The position numbers and the translations under genes were made by a program. A model generated the notes under the pieces. The model was not told the DNA's origin. It worked only from the letters and a program-made list of their open reading frames with translations, and did no database searches. A stretch of 23,452 nt of DNA, taken from contig CAYFVC010000029.1 of assembly GCA_964346665.1 (NCBI GenBank), positions 1 to 23,452 on the forward strand, written 5' to 3'. How positions within the stretch are numbered: position 1 is the first letter of the stretch; each line of letters opens with the position of its first letter. This document shows positions 7,679 through 14,570 of this stretch, piece after piece. Source of the stretch: JAZGEG01 sp964346665. GTDB lineage: Archaea > Aenigmatarchaeota > Aenigmatarchaeia > QMZP01 > QMZT01.

Positions 7679-9475
7679 TTAGGTCTCTTCAACAAGTGTT
7701 ATTATCCTTTCGGGGTCGGAGTAATAACCACTTAATATTTTCGCAATCTCTCTGTAATCGAACATCCGCTTTTCCAACATCCATTCAAGTATTTCTCTCC
7801 TCACCCTGAGTTCTTCCTTGAGGCTGGCCTCCGTGAGCCCGAGGGATTTTGCGATGTGTTCAGATACCTGGCTCTTCTCCTTTATTTCGAACTTGTCTTC
7901 AACAGGCTTCCACTTGAATATTTCAGTGGTCAGTGGTTTACCACCCTTTAACCCCGTCACCTCCAGAATCTGGTTCGCCCTCCTAACATACCTATCCCTG
8001 GATTTGACCTGTAAAAGGAAGACTATGACATCGAGGTTTTGGATCAGACTGGGTGGGAGGCTTATGGGAGGTGTTGTCAACCTGTCTATTAGCTGGGGGA
8101 GACTTGCAGCGTGAATTGTGGCGAGACCAGCGTGTCCAGTCGCGATTTGCTGGAAAAGAACGAATGCCTCCGCCCCTCTTACCTCTCCCACTATTATGTA
8201 ATCCGGTCTCTGTCTGAGAGATCCCTTCAGCAGATCGAAAAGGTTCACATCCCCAACTTTTTTACCCTCTGATATAGCTGTCCTCGCAACCTCAGGGATC
8301 CAGTGGGGGTGTGGTAAGCGGAGTTCAGGCGTATCCTCTATCGAGACTATTTTCATGCCAGGCCTTATGAAAAGGGACAAAGCGTTGAGGAGCGAGGTTT
8401 TCCCTGTAGCGGTTCCTCCTGATATGAGGATTGACTTTCGGTTCTCTATTGTCAGCCATAAATAGGCGAGTTGGGTTGAATCCAATGTTCCGTAATCCAA
8501 CATGTGGATAGGGGTCAAGGGGGTTCTTGTGAATTTTCGGATTGTGAAGTTTGATCCTCTCCTTGCGATATCCGTCCCTAATGTGGCGTGAACCCTTGAA
8601 CCTTCCGGGAGCGATCCTTCCACCAGGGGTTCGGCAACAGAGATCGATTTGCCGCATTTTTGCGATAACTTCATGACGAATGTGTCAAGCTCGTCCTCAT
8701 CTTCAAACATCACATTCGATATCATAGAACCGAACAGGGGATTTCTGTGATAGATGTACAAAGGGATTTTCTCCCCGTCACATGATACGTCTTCAATATC
8801 CTTGTCCCTCATGAAGGGCTCGATCTTACCGAGACCTATTATGTCCCTTTGAACGTAATATTGGATCGTATCGATCTTTCCTATATCAACGCCCTTCATT
8901 TCTGAAATTATGTTCTTTATTTCCGCCCTTAGGAGCTCTTTCGCCCGAATTTCTCCGATTTTCATGAAGTCTATGTCCAGTCTTTCCTCCAAATCCTTTT
9001 TAACAGCCTCTACTATTTCCTTGTCTTTGTCCGTGATGTAAGGTTCGATTACAGAATAGACCAGTTCATTCCTTTTCGGGTCCCACCTTATCCTTGAATA
9101 TGCGTATACCTTCTCGGACTTCCTCGGCCTTTCTGGAATCAAGGGATACGTTATGTTTATGTTCCTTAGCATCTCCTTTTCCTCGCTCGATAAGGGGGTT
9201 GTCAAGGGAGCGGGGGTTTTGGGTATCTCCATCTCGATTCCGGGTTTTTCCGTGACCACGACTTTTCCGGCCACCCCAGGAGCAACAGCCTCTTTTTCCG
9301 TGCTGGCGAATACGTACATTTCCCTAGAAGGAGGGAAGCCCCTTTTTCTCATGAGCTCTTTATAGGCTAGATACCCTCTCTTCATCTTTCCTATTATTTT
9401 CTTGGCCCTAAGGCTTGGTTTTCCCTTTATTCTGTATTTTTTGACTTTCGCTTTCTTGACAGCCATAAAGAACAT
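7679..9475 (-). CDS. Type II/IV secretion ATPase (archaeal pilus assembly, TadA/FlaI-like)
   Basis: A 598-residue hexameric motor ATPase that powers pilin assembly. It shows Walker A GGTATGKTS (353-361), Asp box SIEDTPEL (378-385), Walker B DYIIVGEVRG (425-434) and His box GHAGLATIHA (447-456). The N-terminal domain before it contains the GLGKIEPFMRDKDIEDV pattern of this family near 214-230. An unusual N-terminal extension of about 100 residues starts very basic (KKAKVKKYRIKGK) and then becomes Pro-rich. Residue numbers count from the ATG at 9475; an ATG three codons in, at 9466, sits at a better distance from the AAGG just upstream and may be the true start. It follows the second pilin-like gene by 9 bases and precedes the platform genes. 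The same family includes archaellum FlaI and conjugation ATPases; context favours a pilus. Confidence 0.93.
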   Translation of the reverse strand: MFFMAVKKAKVKKYRIKGKPSLRAKKIIGKMKRGYLAYKELMRKRGFPPSREMYVFASTEKEAVAPGVAGKVVVTEKPGIEMEIPKTPAPLTTPLSSEEKEMLRNINITYPLIPERPRKSEKVYAYSRIRWDPKRNELVYSVIEPYITDKDKEIVEAVKKDLEERLDIDFMKIGEIRAKELLRAEIKNIISEMKGVDIGKIDTIQYYVQRDIIGLGKIEPFMRDKDIEDVSCDGEKIPLYIYHRNPLFGSMISNVMFEDEDELDTFVMKLSQKCGKSISVAEPLVEGSLPEGSRVHATLGTDIARRGSNFTIRKFTRTPLTPIHMLDYGTLDSTQLAYLWLTIENRKSILISGGTATGKTSLLNALSLFIRPGMKIVSIEDTPELRLPHPHWIPEVARTAISEGKKVGDVNLFDLLKGSLRQRPDYIIVGEVRGAEAFVLFQQIATGHAGLATIHAASLPQLIDRLTTPPISLPPSLIQNLDVIVFLLQVKSRDRYVRRANQILEVTGLKGGKPLTTEIFKWKPVEDKFEIKEKSQVSEHIAKSLGLTEASLKEELRVRREILEWMLEKRMFDYREIAKILSGYYSDPERIITLVEET

Positions 9476-9484
9476 CGCCTTGAT

Positions 9485-9913
9485 TTACTGTATAATAATT
9501 GAATTTCTTTTTTTATAAATTACAACTTTCCCCTTATCGCTGATTACCATTCCGCTGAAAGAGAAAGTTTCGTTTAATCCGTAAAGTGTTGAGAACTCAT
9601 TTATCTTTCCTTCTGGTTCAAGCGTGATGTTGATTCCGATGTTTGACATGCTTATCCTGTAAAAACTGTTACCTATCCTTTCAGGTATGGTGAGGACAAC
9701 AGAAGTTTCGAGATCGCTCTCCTCGCAGAGTTTGATTATATGAGAGAGCACGTATTCCTTGACTTGGGTTAATTGGTCTTGTGCTGTCTCAGTAATGTAA
9801 TAATTCTGGTACATTATGAACAAAGCAAAGGAGGTTATGAGTATGATAATGCCAATGCTGAAAAGCAGAACCTGCTCAAAAACCAGAATCTGTCCTTTTG
9901 ATTTCATAATCAT
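9485..9913 (-). CDS. Small pilin-like protein with single N-terminal membrane helix
   Basis: A 142-residue protein with the N-terminus MIMKSKGQILVFEQVLLFS followed by a continuous hydrophobic stretch to about residue 33, then a soluble, beta-rich domain. The basic residues plus Gly-Gln before the helix resemble the class III signal peptide cut by archaeal prepilin peptidases (cleavage after G7). The usual Glu at +5 of the mature protein appears one position later here. It starts inside the stop codon of the upstream pilin-like gene (ATGA overlap, 4 bases), so their translation is coupled, and it is followed 9 bases later by the ATPase. A minor pilin or FlaF/FlaG-like stator role is plausible; no specific family is recognised. 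Confidence 0.7.
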   Translation of the reverse strand: MIMKSKGQILVFEQVLLFSIGIIILITSFALFIMYQNYYITETAQDQLTQVKEYVLSHIIKLCEESDLETSVVLTIPERIGNSFYRISMSNIGINITLEPEGKINEFSTLYGLNETFSFSGMVISDKGKVVIYKKRNSIIIQ

Positions 9914-10524
9914 ATTGGTTGTACTTTGATCTTCGATACGATAAGGTCCCCGTTGTTGTACGCCTGACCTGAACGTGTTTCAGAACCGTCATAGGATATT
10001 ATTATCTTTGTATTCCCGCTCTCTGCCCCGGATTTAATCATCTCTATTTTATACCCCTTTATCGGTTCATAGCTGTCCAGTTCCCTGTAACGCAGAAGGA
10101 ATTTCAAGGTGTACAAACCCGCTGATAAACTCTCTCCCTTGAGGCTTATAACTCCCGGGGTTTCCCCGTATCTAGCGACTGTCCCGTTATCCAATGTGTT
10201 GAAGAGGACTTCTCCTCTCGTTATTAAAGGCTGGTTAACCTGGAATTCATATGTTATCGTGTTTTCGGATTCATTCAGTATTACCAAACCCGAAACAGGG
10301 AGTTCAAATATCTCCTCGCACGCCCCTGCAAAAGAACACGTCCCTGCCATATCCACTATTTTGCTGTCCAGATCTTCCATGAACCTGACCACGGAAGTGA
10401 ACTGCGTCACAACAGTTCGCTTCTCTATCATGGGCTTTCCCCATGCGTAAGCGAACCCCACGAGCGCTATAATGATCCCTGAGATCAGAACGAGCGTTAC
10501 TGCCTGAGTTTGAGCGCTTCTCAT
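9910..10524 (-). CDS. Archaeal type IV pilin-like protein
   Basis: A 204-residue protein beginning MRSAQTQAVTLVLISGIII, a very short leader followed by a hydrophobic helix (about 8-29) ending YAWGKPMIEK. This is the common N-terminus of archaeal pilin/FlaG-like proteins encoded beside TadA/TadC genes. A cut between A4 and Q5 would leave a mature N-terminal Gln. The rest is a beta-rich ectodomain with two cysteines (in TCSFAGACEEIF) likely to form a disulfide, plus Asn-X-Ser/Thr sites. It is the first gene of the pilus operon, with a TATA-like box 26 bases before the ATG. It may be the major pilin or a tip/minor pilin; the sequence cannot decide. No prepilin peptidase gene is in the window. 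Confidence 0.78.
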   Translation of the reverse strand: MRSAQTQAVTLVLISGIIIALVGFAYAWGKPMIEKRTVVTQFTSVVRFMEDLDSKIVDMAGTCSFAGACEEIFELPVSGLVILNESENTITYEFQVNQPLITRGEVLFNTLDNGTVARYGETPGVISLKGESLSAGLYTLKFLLRYRELDSYEPIKGYKIEMIKSGAESGNTKIIISYDGSETRSGQAYNNGDLIVSKIKVQPI

Positions 10525-10544
10525 AATAATATATTTGATCCCAA

Positions 10545-10554
10545 CTTATAAAAA
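10545..10554 (-). promoter_or_regulatory. TATA-like box for the pilus operon
   Basis: Minus-strand TTTTTATAAG, centred about 26 bases upstream of the ATG at 10524, predicts a leaderless transcript for the pilin-ATPase-platform operon. It lies in the 114-base divergent region shared with the winged-helix regulator gene. Confidence 0.6.
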
Positions 10555-10601
10555 TTAGGATTTCTAAGGCTCGATTTGTTATTATTTTCACTATAGTTAC
10601 C

Positions 10602-10617
10602 ATATTTATTTAAATAT
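10602..10617 (+). promoter_or_regulatory. TATA box embedded in a perfect palindrome (candidate operator)
   Basis: The sequence ATATTTA-TT-TAAATAT is a perfect inverted repeat with 7-base arms and a 2-base spacer. It contains TTTAAATA (10609-10616), centred about 26 bases before the ATG at 10639, the correct distance for a leaderless archaeal promoter. A dimeric winged-helix protein, such as the one encoded immediately downstream, could bind here and block TBP. AT-rich palindromes arise easily by chance, so operator function is only inferred. Confidence 0.5.
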
Positions 10618-10638
10618 TTTTCACTTATGTAGTAATAT

Positions 10639-10890
10639 ATGAAGGGGAAAGAATTGCGAAAGAATATAATGGAACTCATTGAACATCATTGGCCGGTTCA
10701 TGTAAAAGAACTTGTCTGGACTCTAGGGTTGGAAATAAATAACAGCAACATTAAAAAAATAAGTTACCATATAAAGGAACTTGAAAAGGCTGAAATGGTG
10801 AGGACCAAGAGGATAGGTAAAGCCCTAATCGCCTGGCCGCATGATATGGAGAGGTTAAGAGTTATATACGAACTGATAAGGGTGGAATGA
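10639..10890 (+). CDS. Small winged helix-turn-helix DNA-binding protein
   Basis: An 83-residue protein that looks like a stand-alone winged helix domain of the ArsR/MarR-like kind. A first helix (KELRKNIMELIEHH) is followed by HVKELVWTLGLEI, a recognition helix region NIKKISYHIKELEKAEM, and a wing MVRTKRIGKALIAWP. It has no visible ligand domain of its own. It is the first gene of a four-gene operon; its stop overlaps the start of the V4R gene by 4 bases (ATGA), so sensor and DNA-binding parts are translationally coupled. Likely job: local autoregulator of the operon through the palindrome at 10602-10617. The start is supported by the TATA-to-ATG spacing. Confidence 0.8.
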   Translation: MKGKELRKNIMELIEHHWPVHVKELVWTLGLEINNSNIKKISYHIKELEKAEMVRTKRIGKALIAWPHDMERLRVIYELIRVE

Positions 10891-11435
10891 TGGTGTTGTC
10901 ATCAATTTTTAAAAAAATGTTGATTGGAAGAGCTTTCTCAAATGTAAAGGGGAGAATTTTATTATTCGGTAGGATGAGTTGGACTCTTGCTCCTTCTAGG
11001 GCTTTTGCGGTTCATATACAACATTTGGGAGAACTCATTGGTGAAAAAGAACTTTATAAATGGGGATACGCATGGTGTAAGGATGCAGGAAAAGAGATGA
11101 TGGAATCCATGGGTTTCAAATTAGGAGCAGGATGGGTTGCACAGAACGCCGTAATTGCACTTTTGGATTTCATAGGATGGGGGAAGGTAGAATGGCTTAA
11201 AAAAGATGTTGACACCAAAACCGGACATCATCACATTATTATAAAAGTTTATGATCATCCTGTACTGGAGCACGGAGCGAATTTATTCGGGAAAAAATCT
11301 ATGGTGTGCACATTTTTTAGAGGCTGTTATGCAGCGCATGGTGAATGTGAACTAGGGATAAAAAATCCATATCTTAAGGAAAACAAGTGTATATGCAAGG
11401 GCAGTCTTTATTGTGAATGGGAGACCAAGTGGTGA
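10887..11435 (+). CDS. V4R-domain (4-vinyl reductase-like) sensor protein
   Basis: A 182-residue protein. The C-terminal part matches the V4R domain: VYDHPVLEHGANLFGKK (about 121-137), then a cysteine-rich end with C141, C147, C154, C168, C170 and C176, finishing YCEWETKW. V4R domains bind small molecules, for example aromatic effectors in DmpR/MopR-type regulators, where nearby cysteines hold a structural zinc. The N-terminal half (about 30-100) is helical and may belong to the same ligand fold. It overlaps the regulator gene by 4 bases and precedes the dehydratase activator by 30 bases. Probable role: ligand sensor paired with the separate winged-helix protein, or a substrate/ligand carrier for the enzyme. 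The ligand is unknown. Confidence 0.82.
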   Translation: MMVLSSIFKKMLIGRAFSNVKGRILLFGRMSWTLAPSRAFAVHIQHLGELIGEKELYKWGYAWCKDAGKEMMESMGFKLGAGWVAQNAVIALLDFIGWGKVEWLKKDVDTKTGHHHIIIKVYDHPVLEHGANLFGKKSMVCTFFRGCYAAHGECELGIKNPYLKENKCICKGSLYCEWETKW

Positions 11436-11465
11436 ATTCTGGGATGATATTTTTGAGGTTTTATT

Positions 11466-12488
11466 ATGAACTATAAAGTTTCGCTTGGTGTGGATGTCGG
11501 TGCGATGACGACAAAAATAGCAGCAATAGTGGATGGATATGTATTAGACACAGTTTATCTAAAAAATAAACCTGGTTTGGGAAAGGTCTCAAAGTGTAAT
11601 ACTTATTCGTGTAATATTTGTAACGATGGTTGCAGCACGGGTTTTATTTTGAGTAATGTGGACGAGTTTGTAAAATCTCTTAAAGAAAATTATTCAGGTC
11701 TTGAGATTGATGCTTCTATGATTACAGGTAGCCAAATGAGAAACAAGAGAATTTTAAGGGAAATGAATGAAAGGTTCCCCACTGCTTACATAACTGAGAT
11801 TACCGCACACGCAAACGGTGTTGAATTCTTATATAACAACAAGAACCTTGAAAGCGCGATAATCGATATCGGAGGCCAGGATAGTAAGGTAATAATAACC
11901 GATGCTGTTAAAATTGACTATAACGGCAAGAGCAGAAATGGTATTCGTGTTAGAGATTCCGCGATGAACACTATCTGTGCTGCGGGGACGGGGGCATATT
12001 TTGAAGCTCTCTCTGAAGATCTCGGCATAGAAATTGAGAAGTTCGGAGAACTCGCTCTTGAAGGGTTCAAAAAAGTTAAGGATGACCTCATTTCTGCACG
12101 GTGTGCAACTTTCGCGAGAGGGATGTTTGCCAGACACCAACAAGACTATACCAAGGAAGAATTGGCAGCTGCTGCATGTAACGCACAAGCCGAAAGCATA
12201 ATGGGTCTTGCTAATAAGAAATTAGAAAAATACTCAAGGGATAAAATTATTTTCCAGGGTGGTGTCGCTTCAAATAAGGGAATGGTTCACGCACTTCATG
12301 AAGTTTTCAAAAAGAAAATCATAGTCCCTGAACATGAAAGAATAAGTGAAACGAATAAGGTGATGGGAGCATTAGGGGCAGCACACTTAGCAGAAAAGTA
12401 TAAGGAGCCTATACGTAAAAATTATGGTTATATTGAAGTTGAAGAAAGGCCTAAACACGTTGCGGTTAGAACAGGTGGTTCCAAATGA
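11466..12488 (+). CDS. ATP-dependent [4Fe-4S] activator/reductase, HgdC/BadF/BcrAD family
   Basis: A 340-residue member of the ASKHA ATPase family that drives low-potential electrons into 2-hydroxyacyl-CoA dehydratases and relatives. Visible: phosphate-1 loop GVDVGAMTTK (8-17), DIGGQDSK (134-141), NTICAAGTG with C171, SARCATFARG with C213, and FQGGVASNKGM near the C-terminus. C171 and C213 match the two family cysteines that bridge one [4Fe-4S] cluster between two subunits. An additional cluster C44-X4-C49-X2-C52-X3-C56 lies after the first beta-strands and is unlike the plain HgdC activators I know. A GAGGTT ribosome site sits 5 bases before the ATG. The gene ends in a 4-base ATGA overlap with its catalytic partner, indicating tight coupling. 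Confidence 0.9.
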   Translation: MNYKVSLGVDVGAMTTKIAAIVDGYVLDTVYLKNKPGLGKVSKCNTYSCNICNDGCSTGFILSNVDEFVKSLKENYSGLEIDASMITGSQMRNKRILREMNERFPTAYITEITAHANGVEFLYNNKNLESAIIDIGGQDSKVIITDAVKIDYNGKSRNGIRVRDSAMNTICAAGTGAYFEALSEDLGIEIEKFGELALEGFKKVKDDLISARCATFARGMFARHQQDYTKEELAAAACNAQAESIMGLANKKLEKYSRDKIIFQGGVASNKGMVHALHEVFKKKIIVPEHERISETNKVMGALGAAHLAEKYKEPIRKNYGYIEVEERPKHVAVRTGGSK

Positions 12489-13825
12489 ATATGGATTACA
12501 AATTGGAAGCGACTAAGATGAAGAATCAATTTCTTTACAAGCAGCTTGGAGAAGCAGGTTTTGATTTGCCTTGGATAGGAAAGATGTTCGGAAAACTGGG
12601 TATAAAACACGATGGTATGAAATATGGGAGATCACCCAGTATTGATAGAAGTCTGCTTTTCCCTCCGGAATTCATTTACGGTCTTGTTGATAAGAAAGGT
12701 AAAGATGTTATTCCGATCACAACTGATGTGGCAGTTGCTGCCACAACACTTTATAAACCCAAGGAGATTGAAGAGGCAATTCGAATTGGAACAAGTAAAG
12801 GATATGATGCATCATGCTCTTTCCAAAGAGCCGCCGTGGGTTTGGACGCGCAAAATAAACTTCCTAAGTTCAAAGCTGCATTCTTGGCGAATGAGCCTTG
12901 TGACTCGAACTTGGATACTTTCAACCTGATTTTTAAAGAAAAGGGTATCCCTTTTTATAACTTCGTGTTACCTCGAGAGTTCAATACTGGAGCCAAAGAT
13001 TATATGAAATACCAACTTGAAGATTTTGTTAAAAGAATAGCCGAAGATACGAAAGGTGAAATTAAAATGGATATAGATAAGCTAAGGGAGGCCATAAAGT
13101 ATTCAAACGAGGCTAGGGAGCATTTCCTAGAGGGTATCGAACAAATGAAGGGACCTGGAAGGCTTATGAAAGGTAGAGAATTTGCAAATTACGTTTTATT
13201 CTGCTCGGGTGGATTCGGGTCAAAAGAGTATGTTGATGTTGCCAAAAAATTCGAAAGTGAATTGAAAGGGAGAAGAGAATATCTTAAAAACCATCAGGAA
13301 GAGATTAGTGATAATCCAAGGATATTTTTAGTTCATTTCCCTCCATTTTCTTATTTAGAATTCATGAAGAATGTCGATTCTCAGGGAGATATGGTTGCAG
13401 CAGAGGTGAATACAATATGGTGGGATGAAATAGACTACAAGAATCCATTTGAGGGCTTGGCTGTGAAATTAGGCGTTAATGAAGGAGTGGGTTGGAATGT
13501 TGATAGTAGATCAAAGGTTTCACACAGACCAAGTCTCGAGGAATATGATATAGATGGTGTTATCTTTGTTAAGCACATGTACGGAACCAACTGTCCATTA
13601 GCAACTGAAAGTTGTGTCAACAGACTCGAAAAAGAAATAGAGAGTGCGAATAAGAAATTGGGAAAAGATATCCTGTTGGAAGTTGCTCCAATTGATTGTA
13701 TCTGTAGTACTAATATTCCTGTTAATATAGATACGAGAATTGATTCGTTTTTTGAGACTTTAAGACAAAAAAAGGGCTCACCTCCCTTTAGGCCAGATAT
13801 GTACAAAGAGGATTTGTATATTTAA
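12485..13825 (+). CDS. HgdB-like 2-hydroxyacyl-CoA dehydratase/double-cubane cluster protein
   Basis: A 446-residue protein of the HGD-D (PF06050-type) family. Features include PITTDVAVAATTLY, ASCSFQRAAVG with C111, NEPCDSN with C139, IFLVHFPPFSY, and FVKHMYGTNCPL with C370. Seven cysteines are present: 111, 139, 240, 370, 377, 405 and 407. Heterodimeric dehydratases need two such subunits, each holding a [4Fe-4S] cluster with about three Cys; here only one gene is present, beside an activator. This layout matches the double-cubane cluster proteins ([8Fe-9S], homodimeric, with an HgdC-like reductase), whose cluster needs about six Cys per subunit. The reaction is therefore unassigned: dehydration of a 2-hydroxyacyl-CoA, or ATP-driven reduction of a small molecule. 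It overlaps the activator by 4 bases and converges on the KaiC-like gene with 2 bases between. Confidence 0.87.
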   Translation: MNMDYKLEATKMKNQFLYKQLGEAGFDLPWIGKMFGKLGIKHDGMKYGRSPSIDRSLLFPPEFIYGLVDKKGKDVIPITTDVAVAATTLYKPKEIEEAIRIGTSKGYDASCSFQRAAVGLDAQNKLPKFKAAFLANEPCDSNLDTFNLIFKEKGIPFYNFVLPREFNTGAKDYMKYQLEDFVKRIAEDTKGEIKMDIDKLREAIKYSNEAREHFLEGIEQMKGPGRLMKGREFANYVLFCSGGFGSKEYVDVAKKFESELKGRREYLKNHQEEISDNPRIFLVHFPPFSYLEFMKNVDSQGDMVAAEVNTIWWDEIDYKNPFEGLAVKLGVNEGVGWNVDSRSKVSHRPSLEEYDIDGVIFVKHMYGTNCPLATESCVNRLEKEIESANKKLGKDILLEVAPIDCICSTNIPVNIDTRIDSFFETLRQKKGSPPFRPDMYKEDLYI

Positions 13826-13827
13826 AA

Positions 13828-14526
13828 TTAAACTTCTCCTTTTTTCACTATAATTCCCTTTCCTGTTATCTCCATCGGGTAAACATCGGTTCCGTGCTTC
13901 GTTCTTCTCATTTTCCTGATAAGGATTGATCTCGTTATGCCCGCTCCTAACCCGAAGAGGGTCATAACTATAATGCCATCAACTACGAATTCGCTTACCC
14001 CTTCCCTTGATAAACTTCCTCCTCCTCTTTCCCCGATCTCGTTGTCAAGTATTTCGGAAGTTATCAGGGTTGTTGTGTCTGTTTTCTTCAACATCCTTAT
14101 GATCTCGAACAATCTTTTTCTCAGGACTGCAGGGTCCTTCATGTACATCCCTACTAGAGATATCGGGTCTATCACAACCCTTCTCGCATTTATCGAGTTT
14201 ATCTCATCCACAATTGTTGAGGAGATGTCAGAAACCTCGAACGGGTTCTGGTAGACTAACCTGAATATCCCGTCCTTTTCATACTTTGCGAAACCAAAAC
14301 CGAACCTTTTGAGATCTTCCTTTATATCTTCTGGGGACTCCTCCAGGGTTATGTAAATCGCGGGCTCTCCCTTTTTAAGGCCTTCCCGGATAAATTGAGC
14401 GCAAAAAGTGGTTTTCCCTGTTCCTGTAGCTCCTGTTACGAGTATGGTTGATCCCTTTACAAATCCTCCCTCCAGTAATTCGTCAAGTCCTGGGATGCCT
14501 GTGGGGATCCTTTCTATTAAAACCAT
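13828..14526 (-). CDS. KaiC/RAD55-like RecA-superfamily ATPase
   Basis: A 232-residue single-domain ATPase. It starts with RIPTGIPGLDELLEGG, typical of archaeal KaiC-like proteins, followed by Walker A GATGTGKTT (32-40), the paired glutamates of LEES (61-64), Walker B RRVVID (115-120) and GIIVMTLFG near 184-192. These proteins form rings and regulate signalling or DNA transactions in archaea; the specific role here is unknown. The bacterial clock protein KaiC has two such domains, so this is not a clock gene. It lies 44 bases after the prenyltransferase on the same strand and has its own TATA-like sequence in that gap, so it could be read through or started separately. Confidence 0.88.
   Translation of the reverse strand: MVLIERIPTGIPGLDELLEGGFVKGSTILVTGATGTGKTTFCAQFIREGLKKGEPAIYITLEESPEDIKEDLKRFGFGFAKYEKDGIFRLVYQNPFEVSDISSTIVDEINSINARRVVIDPISLVGMYMKDPAVLRKRLFEIIRMLKKTDTTTLITSEILDNEIGERGGGSLSREGVSEFVVDGIIVMTLFGLGAGITRSILIRKMRRTKHGTDVYPMEITGKGIIVKKGEV
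13840..13845 (+). terminator. Candidate U-rich terminator for the dehydratase operon
   Basis: Six T residues on the plus strand lie 15 bases after the dehydratase stop, inside the 3' end of the convergent KaiC-like gene (where they encode part of its Lys-rich tail). Position and composition fit archaeal intrinsic termination; this is inferred. Confidence 0.35.
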
Positions 14527-14548
14527 AAATAATATTTATTTTCCCCTT

Positions 14549-14556
14549 ACTTAAAT
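14549..14556 (-). promoter_or_regulatory. Possible TATA-like box for the KaiC-like gene
   Basis: The minus strand reads GATTTAAG about 26 bases before the ATG at 14526, within the 44-base gap after the prenyltransferase gene. It is a weak match, but the spacing fits the other leaderless promoters in the window. Confidence 0.35.
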
Positions 14557-14570
14557 CTTTACCCGATTCG

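Noticed and set aside
5877..10524. Archaellum (motility) operon
   Set aside because: ATPase and platform genes are shared by archaella and pili, but no archaellin, FlaH-like partner or other archaellum gene is adjacent, and the platform is split. A type IV pilus or related secretion system fits better.
11466..13825. Classical 2-hydroxyglutaryl-CoA dehydratase or benzoyl-CoA reductase
   Set aside because: Only one HGD-D subunit is present and no CoA-transferase or ligase gene adjoins, so naming it after those enzymes would overstate the evidence.
13828..14526. FlaH or circadian KaiC
   Set aside because: It is a single-domain KaiC-like ATPase away from the ATPase/platform genes; FlaH lacks this arrangement of catalytic glutamates, and clock KaiC has two domains.
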